Positions 55,920-64,000 of a stretch of DNA of 64,000 nt are shown in pieces. The notes beneath the pieces were generated by a model. The model was not told the origin of the DNA. It was given only the letters and a program-made list of their open reading frames with translations, and made no database searches. The position numbers and the translations under genes were made by a program. Each line of letters starts with the position of its first letter. The first letter of the stretch is position 1. Source of the stretch: Alkalihalobacterium elongatum (GTDB lineage: Bacteria > Bacillota > Bacilli > Bacillales > Bacillaceae_F); assembly GCF_019024285.1 (NCBI RefSeq), contig NZ_WMKZ01000002.1, positions 301,492 to 365,491 of the forward strand, given 5' to 3'.

Positions 55920-56483
55920 TTAATGATTATGCTCATCTTCCTCATCTTCATGTTCATGTCCGTGTTCATGATCCTCATGTTCTTCATCGTCTTCTTCATG
56001 ATCACCGTGTTCTCCATGGCCATCCATCTTTGTTGTTACCGTATCTGGTTCAGCTGTAGTTGCTTCAACATCTACGTCACCAACGACAACCATTTGTTTT
56101 TCCATACGGTGCATTGCACATGCTGTTACATGATAATAAGCATAATATACGCCATCTTCCTGGAACATCCAATCTAATGTGTAAAGGCCATCTCCTTGAT
56201 TTTCCGTTTCTAGCATGTGATGATAATCAGGATTTGCATGCTCCCAAATTTCAAACTGAACGTCATCAGCCTCTTCTACATTAAACCCATCATGCGTTAC
56301 ATGTGCTGTAAATAGCAAGTTTTCTCCACTCTCTGGTGCTTCAGGCTCCCAAGAAAAATCGACTTCAATTGGGACGAGCGGATTTTCACATGCCCCGCTA
56401 GCCTGCCCATTATCCTCTGCTTGACCGCAGGCAGTCATTAAACCTAATAATACTACAGAGCCAATTATACTCAATTTCTTCAT
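55920..56483 (-). CDS. YtkA/FixH-like lipoprotein with His-rich metal-binding tail
   Basis: 187 residues; lipobox LMTAC (Cys19), then a beta-sandwich YtkA-like domain (about 40-140, ending QMVVVG) containing Met/His/Cys (TACAMHRMEKQ), and a C-terminal tail made almost entirely of His, Glu, Asp and Gly. The tail should bind divalent or copper ions. YtkA/FixH-like domains are linked to copper handling and cytochrome oxidase assembly. It precedes a two-component system on the same strand. ATG 56483 follows AGGGAG. Confidence 0.85.
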   Translation of the reverse strand: MKKLSIIGSVVLLGLMTACGQAEDNGQASGACENPLVPIEVDFSWEPEAPESGENLLFTAHVTHDGFNVEEADDVQFEIWEHANPDYHHMLETENQGDGLYTLDWMFQEDGVYYAYYHVTACAMHRMEKQMVVVGDVDVEATTAEPDTVTTKMDGHGEHGDHEEDDEEHEDHEHGHEHEDEEDEHNH

Positions 56484-56635
56484 ATGGATATCTCCCTTAT
56501 AAAAATAATCGTTTTCGTTTTAATAATAGTAAAAAAGCTTCTTCAAAAAGAATAAAAATCAATTGTGATAAAACTATGAAATCTCTCAAGCAAATTTTTG
56601 AACAATCTATATACATTCCTTACTTAAGATCACAA

Positions 56636-58021
56636 TCAATTCATATATTTAGGTAGAATGACAGAAACTTCTGTCCCTTGTCCAACATCAGATTTTATTG
56701 TTAACCTACCGTTATGCAGTTTAGCAATTTGTTGAACGATGGCCAGTCCTAGGCCTGTTCCACCTTCTTTTCGAGTTCTCCCTTTATTCACACGATAAAA
56801 TCTTTCCGTAATTTTATCAACTTCTTCTCTTGGAATCCCTACCCCTTCATCCTTAATAACGAGCACTGCTTCGTTATCCTTTGTAAAAAGACGGACAAAA
56901 ATCGTCCCATGTTCATTACTATACCGAATGGCATTACTTAATATATTTGAAATGACTTGTGAGATACGGTCTTCATCACCTTCAACGATAATTTCTTCAT
57001 CTAATTCTTTTTGAATGGTTATATTTTTTTCTTTTACATGCCACTCAAATTTTTGCACAACCTCTTCAACGACTTGAGCAAACGGTAAAGGTGCTTTGGT
57101 TATTGGATACGTATCTCCTTCTAGCTGAGCTAAATCTAATAAGTCATGTACAAGCCTACCAATATAAGCCGTTTCGTTTTTCATTGTACTTACATATTTC
57201 TCTTGCGGAATTACCTGTTCTTCAAATGCTTCTGTGTACCCTTTCATTAGACTAATAGGGGTTCTTAGTTCATGGGAAACATTTGATAAAAACTCTCTCC
57301 GCTTAGTCTCAACTTCGTCCAAAGAAGAAGACATGCGATTGAACGACTTCGCTAACTGGCCAAGTTCATCACGTCTATTCACATTAACACGCTTTGAGAA
57401 ATCTCCATCAGCCATCTGGTTTGTAACTTCTATCATCTTTTCAATTGGACGTATAAAATAGTCAGTAATTTTACGAGTAACTACGCTGACAATGATAATT
57501 GTTAAAATGACAAAGCCTATTAACATATACCGAATTGACTCAAATGGCTCGTATACCGTTGCTAAAGGCATGTATAAAAACAGAACTCCTTCAAGTCCAT
57601 TCAACCCCATAATGGGAGTAACTACAGCAACAATATCTTGAGCAAACCTAGGGTGCTCACGAATTAAGGTGAGCGTTTCGCCATCAAGTAATACTTGCCG
57701 CTCTTCAAAGGTAATTAATGTTTCTTCAATTTCAACCTCAAAAGGAAGCCCACCACTTAATAGCATTGGATCTGTCGTATAAATAACATTAGCTTCTAAC
57801 ACGTTGTCAAGCCAAGTAATTTGATCTTGGAATTCTGATTTTGAAAACTGATTATATTGAGTAGCAACTGCTTGTCCATGATACTGGAGTAATGAAATTT
57901 GTTTTTCAACATAAAATTTCTCATACAAAAAGTATGTCAATACAATGATAGCAATTATGGTTAAAGACATGAGAAGAATAAACGACATCCAAACTCGTTG
58001 CTTTAAAACACTCTTCCTCAT
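56636..58021 (-). CDS. Membrane sensor histidine kinase
   Basis: 461 residues: two membrane helices (about 12-32 and 166-186) around a ~130-residue extracellular sensor domain, a HAMP segment, then the HisKA box SHELRTP with the phospho-His, and the HATPase motifs NILSNAIRY, DEGVGIPREE, RKEGGTGLGL. The HAMP-HisKA-HATPase_c order resembles PhoR/ResE-type kinases. ATGA overlap with the upstream regulator. The signal is unknown. Confidence 0.92.
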   Translation of the reverse strand: MRKSVLKQRVWMSFILLMSLTIIAIIVLTYFLYEKFYVEKQISLLQYHGQAVATQYNQFSKSEFQDQITWLDNVLEANVIYTTDPMLLSGGLPFEVEIEETLITFEERQVLLDGETLTLIREHPRFAQDIVAVVTPIMGLNGLEGVLFLYMPLATVYEPFESIRYMLIGFVILTIIIVSVVTRKITDYFIRPIEKMIEVTNQMADGDFSKRVNVNRRDELGQLAKSFNRMSSSLDEVETKRREFLSNVSHELRTPISLMKGYTEAFEEQVIPQEKYVSTMKNETAYIGRLVHDLLDLAQLEGDTYPITKAPLPFAQVVEEVVQKFEWHVKEKNITIQKELDEEIIVEGDEDRISQVISNILSNAIRYSNEHGTIFVRLFTKDNEAVLVIKDEGVGIPREEVDKITERFYRVNKGRTRKEGGTGLGLAIVQQIAKLHNGRLTIKSDVGQGTEVSVILPKYMN

Positions 58022-58707
58022 TCATTGTCACCTTCGAATTTGTACCCTACACCCCAGACTGTTTTTATGTGATTACCATACTGCCCTAATTTAATTCGCA
58101 ATGTCTTAATATGTGTATCGACTGTACGAAATGTTCCTTTTTCATAATCCATTCCCCAGACATAGTCATGGATTTGTTCACGACTAAATACCATTTTTTC
58201 GTGACTAACAAGGTATTGGAGGAGATCATATTCTTTTCTCGTTAATGTTACTTTTTTGTCCTCCACAGTAACTGTTCTTCCTTCAAGGTCAATTTCAAGT
58301 GCTCCAAAGCGTAGGAACGAAGTCTTCTTTTGTGTTACTAATTCTATCCTACGAAGCTGTGCCTCAATCCTTGCCACAAGCTCTTTTGGACTAAAGGGTT
58401 TAACTACATAATCGTCTGCTCCAATTTTCAAGCCTTGAACTCGGTCCATTTCTCCACCTTTTGCCGTTAGCATAATAATAGGAACTGTCCATTTTTCTCT
58501 GATTTTCTCACATGCAGTATATCCGTCCATTCCTGGCATCATAACATCTAATACAATTAAATCCACTTTGTCACGTTGTAGAATTGGAAAAACTTCAATT
58601 CCATCATAAGCCTCTAAAACATGATAGCCTTCTTTTAGTAAATATGAGGTGACTAATTCAACTATTTGTTTTTCATCATCAACTACTAATATTGTTTTTT
58701 TAGTCAT
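58018..58707 (-). CDS. OmpR/PhoB family response regulator
   Basis: 229 residues: receiver domain with phospho-Asp in DLIVLDVMMPGMDGY, switch Thr and Lys (MLTAKG and VVKPFSPKEL), and a C-terminal winged helix (RKEYDLLQYL). It overlaps its kinase by 4 nt and the lipoprotein gene upstream by 8 nt, so the three are translated as a unit. Confidence 0.93.
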   Translation of the reverse strand: MTKKTILVVDDEKQIVELVTSYLLKEGYHVLEAYDGIEVFPILQRDKVDLIVLDVMMPGMDGYTACEKIREKWTVPIIMLTAKGGEMDRVQGLKIGADDYVVKPFSPKELVARIEAQLRRIELVTQKKTSFLRFGALEIDLEGRTVTVEDKKVTLTRKEYDLLQYLVSHEKMVFSREQIHDYVWGMDYEKGTFRTVDTHIKTLRIKLGQYGNHIKTVWGVGYKFEGDNE

Positions 58708-59683
58708 TTTCTACCTCTCCTATAGCAACCCCAAACGGTCCGCTCGCTAAATCTACGTTACCTAGTACTTCATAAGTGTTTCTATCAATAACGGTTAAGT
58801 TATTTCCATCTAACCCAGTAACATAGAGGTGTCGGTCAGAGCCGTTCATATAATGCGGATTATCACCAACAACCACTCGTTGCTTTACTTCATAAGTATT
58901 GCGATCGATGGCATATAAATCACTTGAACCATGACACAATACGTAAAAGTGATCTCCTAATTCATCCTCGTACATAAAGATTGGCATTAAACCCACTTGT
59001 ACATCTTTTTGTTTTTCTCCAGTTAGCGGATGATACGCCTCAATGCTCTCATTCCAGTTGGTGAAATCACCATGTCCAGCTACCCATAAATAATGACCGT
59101 CATAAAATAAATCAGTCGGTAATTCCAATACAGGAAATGTTGTTTGTACCTTATAATTTTTACGATCAATTACCGTAACCATAGGTGTTTCTCCACTACT
59201 TAATACGAAAATAAATTCGCCACTTTTATCAAGGTTAGCCTGAATCGGGTTTACTTCGACATCTATTGAAATGAGCTTTTCTTTACTATCCATTTGATAT
59301 ACATGTAATTGATGATCTTTCGCATCAGTTAAAAATAAGAGTTGATCTTGCTTGTCATAATTCATGCTTGTTATTCCTTGCCCCAATTCAAGCCATGTTT
59401 CTATTCGACCAGATGTTAAATCTACTAATAATACCTCTTCCTCTAGTTTCCCAGCAATAGCTACTTGATTCGGTGCTATCGTTTCAAGTGAATGAATTTC
59501 AAATGGAAACTCATCTGAATATACAACATCGAATGATTCCTGTTCAATAAAAGTAATCGTTTTTTCTTTTAAATGAGTAACCATCAAAAGTGGCTGCTTG
59601 TCAGGAAGTGAAATATGAAGTTGTTTACAGCCTGATAACGCTAAAATGAAAAATAATAAACACATAATCAATATTTTCTTCAT
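58700..59683 (-). CDS. Lipoprotein with YVTN/YncE-like beta-propeller repeats
   Basis: 327 residues from ATG 59683 (AGGTGA at 5 nt). Lipobox LALSGC, then about seven repeats in the beta-propeller rhythm, with repeated IDRNTYEV (three copies) and GDNPHYMNGSDRHLYVTG. Family members are extracellular surface beta-propellers of mostly unknown role. It is coupled to the two-component genes, so it may feed them information or be their target. Confidence 0.82.
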   Translation of the reverse strand: MKKILIMCLLFFILALSGCKQLHISLPDKQPLLMVTHLKEKTITFIEQESFDVVYSDEFPFEIHSLETIAPNQVAIAGKLEEEVLLVDLTSGRIETWLELGQGITSMNYDKQDQLLFLTDAKDHQLHVYQMDSKEKLISIDVEVNPIQANLDKSGEFIFVLSSGETPMVTVIDRKNYKVQTTFPVLELPTDLFYDGHYLWVAGHGDFTNWNESIEAYHPLTGEKQKDVQVGLMPIFMYEDELGDHFYVLCHGSSDLYAIDRNTYEVKQRVVVGDNPHYMNGSDRHLYVTGLDGNNLTVIDRNTYEVLGNVDLASGPFGVAIGEVEND

Positions 59684-59831
59684 GTTCATCACCTATTTTA
59701 TCGAATAATCATTTCTAATTTAAAAATACCATACAATTGTGATGACATTGTGAAATCCAATAACAGTATCATTTTTACCTTAATTCTATGTAAAAACGTT
59801 TGTCCTTAAAATTATTACGCTATGTAAAAAA

Positions 59832-59855
59832 GAGACTAACATCTACAGTTAGCCT
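59832..59855 (-). terminator. Terminator of the thioredoxin-like gene
   Basis: GAGACTAAC pairs with GTTAGCCTC, with one mismatch, and a T6 tail on the minus strand. Confidence 0.75.
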
Positions 59856-59868
59856 CCCCCATTCTATC

Positions 59869-60342
59869 TTAGTTTAAAGCCTTTACTTGCTCAAACCAGT
59901 AACGATATTCTTCTTCTAAATACAGACCTTCCATTCTTCCAAGTTCTTGTCCATTCTCGTAATGAACGATTGTCGGTGTTGATTGAATATTGTGCTCATT
60001 CCAACCTTCATTAAACTCAAGAAGATTATATAACTCCAAATCGATTCCCAGGTCTTCCGTCATTGGAACAACGATTGGCGATGCTTCAACACATGCAGGA
60101 CAAGTTGGCTGATAAAAGTAAACCGTCATGCTTTCCCCATTTTCTAAAGAAGCCTTAAGTTCTTCAGGAAGAATGATGTTTTGATAATTCGGATCATCTA
60201 ATTGATTAATCGTTGCTTGGTTTAAATTAGACTTTCCATAAGGATTTCCCTCTACTTTTTGACTCGTTGATATATTATTGACAACCGCTAGTGCGGCAAA
60301 AATACCTATAACTACCACTAAAAAGATAATGATTTTTTTCAT
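59869..60342 (-). CDS. Membrane-anchored thioredoxin-like thiol oxidase/isomerase
   Basis: 157 residues; one N-terminal membrane helix, then a thioredoxin fold with the CPAC active site (PTCPACVEASP). Similar to BdbA/BdbD-type extracytoplasmic thiol-disulfide proteins. It is encoded immediately after a BdbC/DsbB homologue, which would be its quinone-linked reoxidant. The ATG 60342 site is AGGGAG. Confidence 0.88.
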   Translation of the reverse strand: MKKIIIFLVVVIGIFAALAVVNNISTSQKVEGNPYGKSNLNQATINQLDDPNYQNIILPEELKASLENGESMTVYFYQPTCPACVEASPIVVPMTEDLGIDLELYNLLEFNEGWNEHNIQSTPTIVHYENGQELGRMEGLYLEEEYRYWFEQVKALN

Positions 60343-60347
60343 GGTTT

Positions 60348-60776
60348 CTATCTCCCTTGATTTGTTTTTAAAATAACTAAACTAATTACTAAAATGGCCG
60401 TAAAACCAACTAAAGCTAAAAATGGTATTGTTATAAACCCTAACCAATTAATATATTGACCAGCACAAGGAATGAGTCCACATGAATCTAGCTCTGTCAT
60501 TGCTGGCACTTTTTGTAGCAAATAATGATAAAACGCAATCAATATGCCTATACCTGAAAATACCGCAGAATATAAAGCTTGTTTTGGGTCCTTTTTAACG
60601 ACAGCTATACCTAAAATAATCACGATTGGATACATGAAAATACGTTGGTACCAGCACAGCTCACATGGCATATATCCAAGAACTTCTGAAAAATACAAAC
60701 TACCGATCGTAGCTATTAAAGAAACTCCCCACGCTGCAAAAAGAAGATTTTCGTTTTGTTTTACTAAATTTTTCAT
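60348..60776 (-). CDS. bdbC: Disulfide bond formation protein BdbC (DsbB-like)
   Basis: 142 residues, four membrane helices, with the first Cys pair CELCWYQR (near residue 37) and the second CGLIPC (near 98), as in DsbB/BdbC. It reoxidises the neighbouring thioredoxin-like protein by passing electrons to quinone. ATG 60776 follows GAGGGTG. The gene pair is transcribed away from the KTSC gene. Confidence 0.92.
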   Translation of the reverse strand: MKNLVKQNENLLFAAWGVSLIATIGSLYFSEVLGYMPCELCWYQRIFMYPIVIILGIAVVKKDPKQALYSAVFSGIGILIAFYHYLLQKVPAMTELDSCGLIPCAGQYINWLGFITIPFLALVGFTAILVISLVILKTNQGR

Positions 60777-61001
60777 TGTTCACCCTCATTAAGGTTCATA
60801 GTAGCAAAACTCTAAGTCTAATAGTACAAAAAAAATAGGCGGACATCAATCAAACACGACTATATATTAATAGGTAATTGTGAATAAAATATGAATGTCA
60901 TCCAAACAATAGAAAAAAAGGATACTTGCCTATTAATAGATTTGTTTCATTTTCTCTCCATGGGGAATTAGAAAAGTAATTAACTATCGGGGGTGAATAC
61001 A

Positions 61002-61220
61002 TTGAAGCAATTTACAGACATTCAAAGTACTATGATTAGTAATGTAATGTACGATACACAAACAAAAACATTCTATGTGCATAAGAAAAATGATCAGCAA
61101 TATGCTTTTTTCGATGTACCGGAGTTCATTTATGTTAGCTTCATGTCAAGTAATGATAAAGATGAATACTTCTTAAGTGAAATTAAAGATAAATTTAGGG
61201 AGAAAAAATTATCTTCGTAA
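61002..61220 (+). CDS. KTSC-domain-like small protein
   Basis: 72 residues. The pattern SNVMYDTQTKTFYVHKKN... then VPEFIYVSFMSS and a final KDKFREKK matches the KTSC domain, a short beta-rich fold of unknown function. TTG 61002 follows GGGGGTGA at 5 nt; a GTG at 60993 lies in that site. Confidence 0.6.
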   Translation: MKQFTDIQSTMISNVMYDTQTKTFYVHKKNDQQYAFFDVPEFIYVSFMSSNDKDEYFLSEIKDKFREKKLSS

Positions 61221-61238
61221 TTAGAGCAAAAAAAATTA

Positions 61239-61263
61239 AGAGAAAGGGTATCCCTTTCTCTTA
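61239..61263. terminator. Bidirectional terminator between the KTSC gene and the chemoreceptor
   Basis: 11-bp stem (61239-61249 with 61253-61263), 3-nt loop. It includes the stop codon of the chemoreceptor. Confidence 0.85.
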
Positions 61264-62739
61264 TTCATTTACTAATCCATTTAATTCTCTAGTTAAACTT
61301 TCTAATTCCTTAAAGCTATCAATAATTTCTTCAATATATTGATGTTGTTCCTCTACACTAGCAAATACTTCTTCAACCATAGCACTTGACTCTTGGGTCA
61401 CATTTGTTACTTCTGATAATTCTATTTTAATTTTATTTGATGCGTTCTCAAGTAGTGATACCACTTCTTCTAACTTATTACTAAACGATACAACTTCCTG
61501 TGTATTCCCTAAGATTTCATTGAAACTTACTTCTGTTTCTTTTGTCACTTTAATACTTTCACCAACAATTTCTTCACCTTTTTGGACTTCAACTGTTACC
61601 TGTTCAGTTTTTACTTTAATATCTTGTAAAATACTTTCAATTTCTTTTGTTGAACGTTGCGAGTCTTCTGCTAAACGTTTGACTTCATTTGCAACTACTA
61701 CAAACCCTCTTCCATGTTCACCAGCTCTAGCAGCTTCAATAGAAGCATTTAATGCCAGTAGGTTTGTTTGATTGGAAATATCACTGATCGTCGTTAAGAT
61801 CGTACTAATCTTTTGACTTTGTTCATTTAGCTCCTTCATAATAACTGCAGCTGAGGTGATAACAGACTGGACATTATCCATCGTTTTCGTTAATTCATTG
61901 ACCTGTTCGTTTCCTTTGTTTGTATGTGTCAGGGTCTCATGCGCTACTCTTTTGGCTGATTGTGAGAAAGAGGAAACATTAAGGACTGCTGTATTCGTAT
62001 CAATCATGGAATCATTTATTTCACTTACTGTAGAAGCCTGTGTTTCAACTCCTCTAGCAACTTCAGAAAATGTTGATGTTAAATCTGTCGAAACTTTTTG
62101 TGTTGCTTCTATATTTGATTTTACTTGTTGACTAAACTCAGAAATGATCTTAACTGAATTTGCAACTTTACCCAATAACTGATCAACTTTCTGCTTCTCC
62201 GCTAATGCCTCTTCTCCTTTAGCCTCAATATCTTTTTGCATTTTCTCACCAATTCGTGCTTGTGCAATTAAAACACCAGAAATAATAACGACAAACACAT
62301 TTAATGAAATAAGAATTTCATTCTCCTGTCCCCAAAACATCGTGTCTCGTAATGTAAAGAAAAAATAATTCGTTAGAAATAAACCGATTGCACCTGATAG
62401 AGCTATAGAGCGATAATTATGAAACAATGTGATAAAGACAAGTCCTACATAGATCATTAAATAATTTGATAGCTTAGGAGAAGTAACTCCCATGACAAAA
62501 GTTAACACTCCAAGTCCACTAGCAATAAAATACTGAAGGGAAAACGGAGCCCAGCCATTGTAAGCCATTACTGTAAAAATAACTGAAAAAACGAGTCCAG
62601 TAACGGAATAAGCAATTACACCACTTATTGGAACTTCACTAATAAAATTACTAATTAAGCCTAGGATAAATGCACCCCATATTAAGTTAGTTACTAATTT
62701 ATTTTTTTTAATGTACACAGACATATCCTTTGTCGACAT
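61261..62739 (-). CDS. Methyl-accepting chemotaxis protein, sensor-domain-poor
   Basis: 492 residues. The N-terminal ~170 residues are about six membrane helices without a sizeable extracellular domain. The cytoplasmic signalling domain is standard: [27 protein letters not shown] near 345, split here as a landmark, and a helical bundle with Gln/Glu pairs. The signal is likely membrane-borne or hydrophobic. ATG 62739 follows AAGGGGG. A FadR-type operator (62768-62785) lies 28 bp before the start. Confidence 0.92.
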   Translation of the reverse strand: MSTKDMSVYIKKNKLVTNLIWGAFILGLISNFISEVPISGVIAYSVTGLVFSVIFTVMAYNGWAPFSLQYFIASGLGVLTFVMGVTSPKLSNYLMIYVGLVFITLFHNYRSIALSGAIGLFLTNYFFFTLRDTMFWGQENEILISLNVFVVIISGVLIAQARIGEKMQKDIEAKGEEALAEKQKVDQLLGKVANSVKIISEFSQQVKSNIEATQKVSTDLTSTFSEVARGVETQASTVSEINDSMIDTNTAVLNVSSFSQSAKRVAHETLTHTNKGNEQVNELTKTMDNVQSVITSAAVIMKELNEQSQKISTILTTISDISNQTNLLALNASIEAARAGEHGRGFVVVANEVKRLAEDSQRSTKEIESILQDIKVKTEQVTVEVQKGEEIVGESIKVTKETEVSFNEILGNTQEVVSFSNKLEEVVSLLENASNKIKIELSEVTNVTQESSAMVEEVFASVEEQHQYIEEIIDSFKELESLTRELNGLVNE

Positions 62740-62767
62740 ATTTGCCCCCTTCTATTAGACAAACACA

Positions 62768-62785
62768 TGAATGAATAACCATTCA
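62768..62785. promoter_or_regulatory. FadR (YsiA)-type operator
   Basis: TGAATGAATAACCATTCA; matches the Bacillus FadR consensus TGAATGAMTANTCATTCA at all but one position. It follows the predicted start of the chemoreceptor transcript. Confidence 0.65.
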
Positions 62786-62804
62786 TGTAGGATGATATAT
62801 ATAC

Positions 62805-62830
62805 TTATAGGAAAATAGTAGTATTATTTA
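62805..62830 (-). promoter_or_regulatory. Sigma-D-like promoter of the chemoreceptor
   Basis: Minus strand TAAA (62830-62827), 14 bp, TCCTATAA (62812-62805), a partial match to TAAA-N14/16-GCCGATAT. Many Bacillus chemoreceptors use sigma-D. Confidence 0.5.
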
Positions 62831-63022
62831 ATAGTTTACAAAAATTCAGACTAGTACACAACTAGTAATTTCTTATAGTTTATATAAGGTCCTCCCCGAC
62901 CAAAGCCCAAAATTCGTTTTTTCATTAACTTGTCATTGAAATCATATAATAAAAAGCTTATCACTTGCTCATTTTTCATGTCTTAGATAAGATAATTCCG
63001 TTATGAAAAAGGGGTTATTAAC

Positions 63023-63922
63023 TTGAAATTAAAATATTCAGTCTTAGTTTTTATCGGTGCATGTAGTTATGGTATTTTATCGACGTTTGTAAAACTGGCG
63101 TATGAACAAGGTTTTTTACATTCTGAAGTCATTAGTAGTCAATTTTTTGTCGGCTGGCTTTTATTATTAATGTTATTTTTGTTCATATCCAAACAAAAAA
63201 TCTCGCGAAAAAACATCATTCTTTTACTTGGTGCAGGTACAACAACGAGCTTAACAGGAATTTTTTACTATTTAGCTTTAGAAACTATTCCAGCTTCGTT
63301 AGCCATCATCCTATTATTTCAATTTACTTGGATTGGAGTACTCATAGAAGCGGTCACTGACAAAAAATGGCCTTCTATTACAAAGCTAATTTCAATTGGA
63401 ATAATCTTGGTTGGTACCATTCTAGCAGCAGGACCACTGCTACAATTAACAGGAGAACTAACAGTTATCGGTATCGTCTACGGTCTCATTGCTGCTTTTT
63501 CCTTTGCATGGTTTATCTTCTTAAGTGGTAAAGTGGCACTAACTGTTCACCCAATGGTTCGCAGTTTCCTGTTTATAACCGGAGCAATGATTTTCACGCT
63601 TATTTTATTTCCACCGACCTTTTTATTAAGTGGAGCATTCCTAGATGGGCTTTGGATTTATGCTTTACCATTAGGATTTTTTGGATTAGTTTTACCTACG
63701 ATATTATTTGCTATTGGTGTTCCCAAAATCGGTACAGGGTTAGGAACCATCCTCGGAGCTGCAGAATTACCTACAGCTGTTATTATGTCTGTGCTTGTTT
63801 TAAAAGAGCATGTATCTTTCCTTCAATGGGTTGGTGTCGCCTTAATCTTAGTAGCAATTACTTATTCGCAACAACAAAACCTTTTTAAGTATCGGAAAGG
63901 CAAAAGAAAAGAGACTAACTGA
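63023..63922 (+). CDS. EamA/DMT family transporter
   Basis: 299 residues and about ten membrane helices in two EamA halves; ETIPASLAIILLFQFTWIGVLIEA near 90 (landmark) and GAAELPTAVIMSVLVLKEHV near 247 are family features. DMT proteins export amino acids or metabolites. Start is TTG 63023 behind AAAAAGGGG. The substrate is unknown, and no paired regulator is visible. Confidence 0.87.
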   Translation: MKLKYSVLVFIGACSYGILSTFVKLAYEQGFLHSEVISSQFFVGWLLLLMLFLFISKQKISRKNIILLLGAGTTTSLTGIFYYLALETIPASLAIILLFQFTWIGVLIEAVTDKKWPSITKLISIGIILVGTILAAGPLLQLTGELTVIGIVYGLIAAFSFAWFIFLSGKVALTVHPMVRSFLFITGAMIFTLILFPPTFLLSGAFLDGLWIYALPLGFFGLVLPTILFAIGVPKIGTGLGTILGAAELPTAVIMSVLVLKEHVSFLQWVGVALILVAITYSQQQNLFKYRKGKRKETN

Positions 63923-64000
63923 ATAAACTGGTCCCCATGTCAAGGACACTATAAAAAAAGAGACTATGCAACTAGAAGGTGATCCCTATATTGAATAGGG

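Noticed and set aside
63984..64000. A 6-bp hairpin at the right edge of the window (CCCTAT/ATAGGG)
   Set aside because: Too short and cut by the window edge to call a terminator or repeat.

Overview
The window is AT-rich DNA from a Gram-positive, low-GC Firmicute, most likely a member of the Bacillaceae. The evidence is strong AGGAGG-type ribosome binding sites, many GTG/TTG starts, an M-box magnesium riboswitch, CtsR-type boxes before a ClpE gene, an IDEAL-domain protein, a BdbC/thioredoxin pair and a Bacillus-style arsenic locus. I saw no rRNA, tRNA, CRISPR array, prophage or insertion sequence. The window cuts a TatD-family gene at its left end.

Positions 476-16977 form an acyl/polyester-type catabolic island, mostly on the minus strand: an acyl-CoA synthetase, a secreted PHB-depolymerase-like esterase, a ketoreductase, two alpha/beta hydrolases, a KAS III-like thiolase-fold enzyme and a complete Liv-type ABC importer. 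A 1079-residue STAND ATPase/TPR/BTAD regulator ends it. Four promoters in the island share one direct-repeat element (TGYAAC-N5-TGYAAC, 15 bp from a -10). I propose this as the binding site of that regulator. An EAL-domain c-di-GMP phosphodiesterase follows (17143-18192).

Positions 18460-28321 hold propionyl-CoA metabolism in operon order accC, tetR, accB, pccB, mutA, mutB, meaB, with a TetR-type palindrome on the accC promoter. Positions 28797-34449 hold a 3-hydroxybutyrate module: a TRAP importer plus 3-hydroxybutyrate dehydrogenase behind a sigma-54 promoter and a cre site, with the cognate PAS/sigma-54 activator. Together the first 34 kb reads as capture and oxidation of polyhydroxyalkanoate-like esters and odd-chain or branched acyl units; this is inference.

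The rest is housekeeping and stress: arsenic resistance (35190-39688), clpE with CtsR boxes, a second acyl-CoA ligase, dCTP deaminase, a flavoprotein with a Zur-type operator, an IDEAL protein, pyrrolidone-carboxyl peptidase, and a magnesium island (two mgtE, two mgtC-like genes). Then come cheA-cheW-cheY, a lipoprotein/two-component/thiol-oxidation cluster, a KTSC-domain protein, a chemoreceptor with a FadR-like operator, and an EamA exporter.

The most striking item is the leader of mgtE (51951-52392). After the M-box and its terminator there is a 38-codon leader ORF whose N-terminus is rich in alternating proline and glutamate. It is followed by two mutually exclusive hairpins, one of which masks the mgtE ribosome binding site. 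This looks like a second, translational magnesium sensor in series with the riboswitch.
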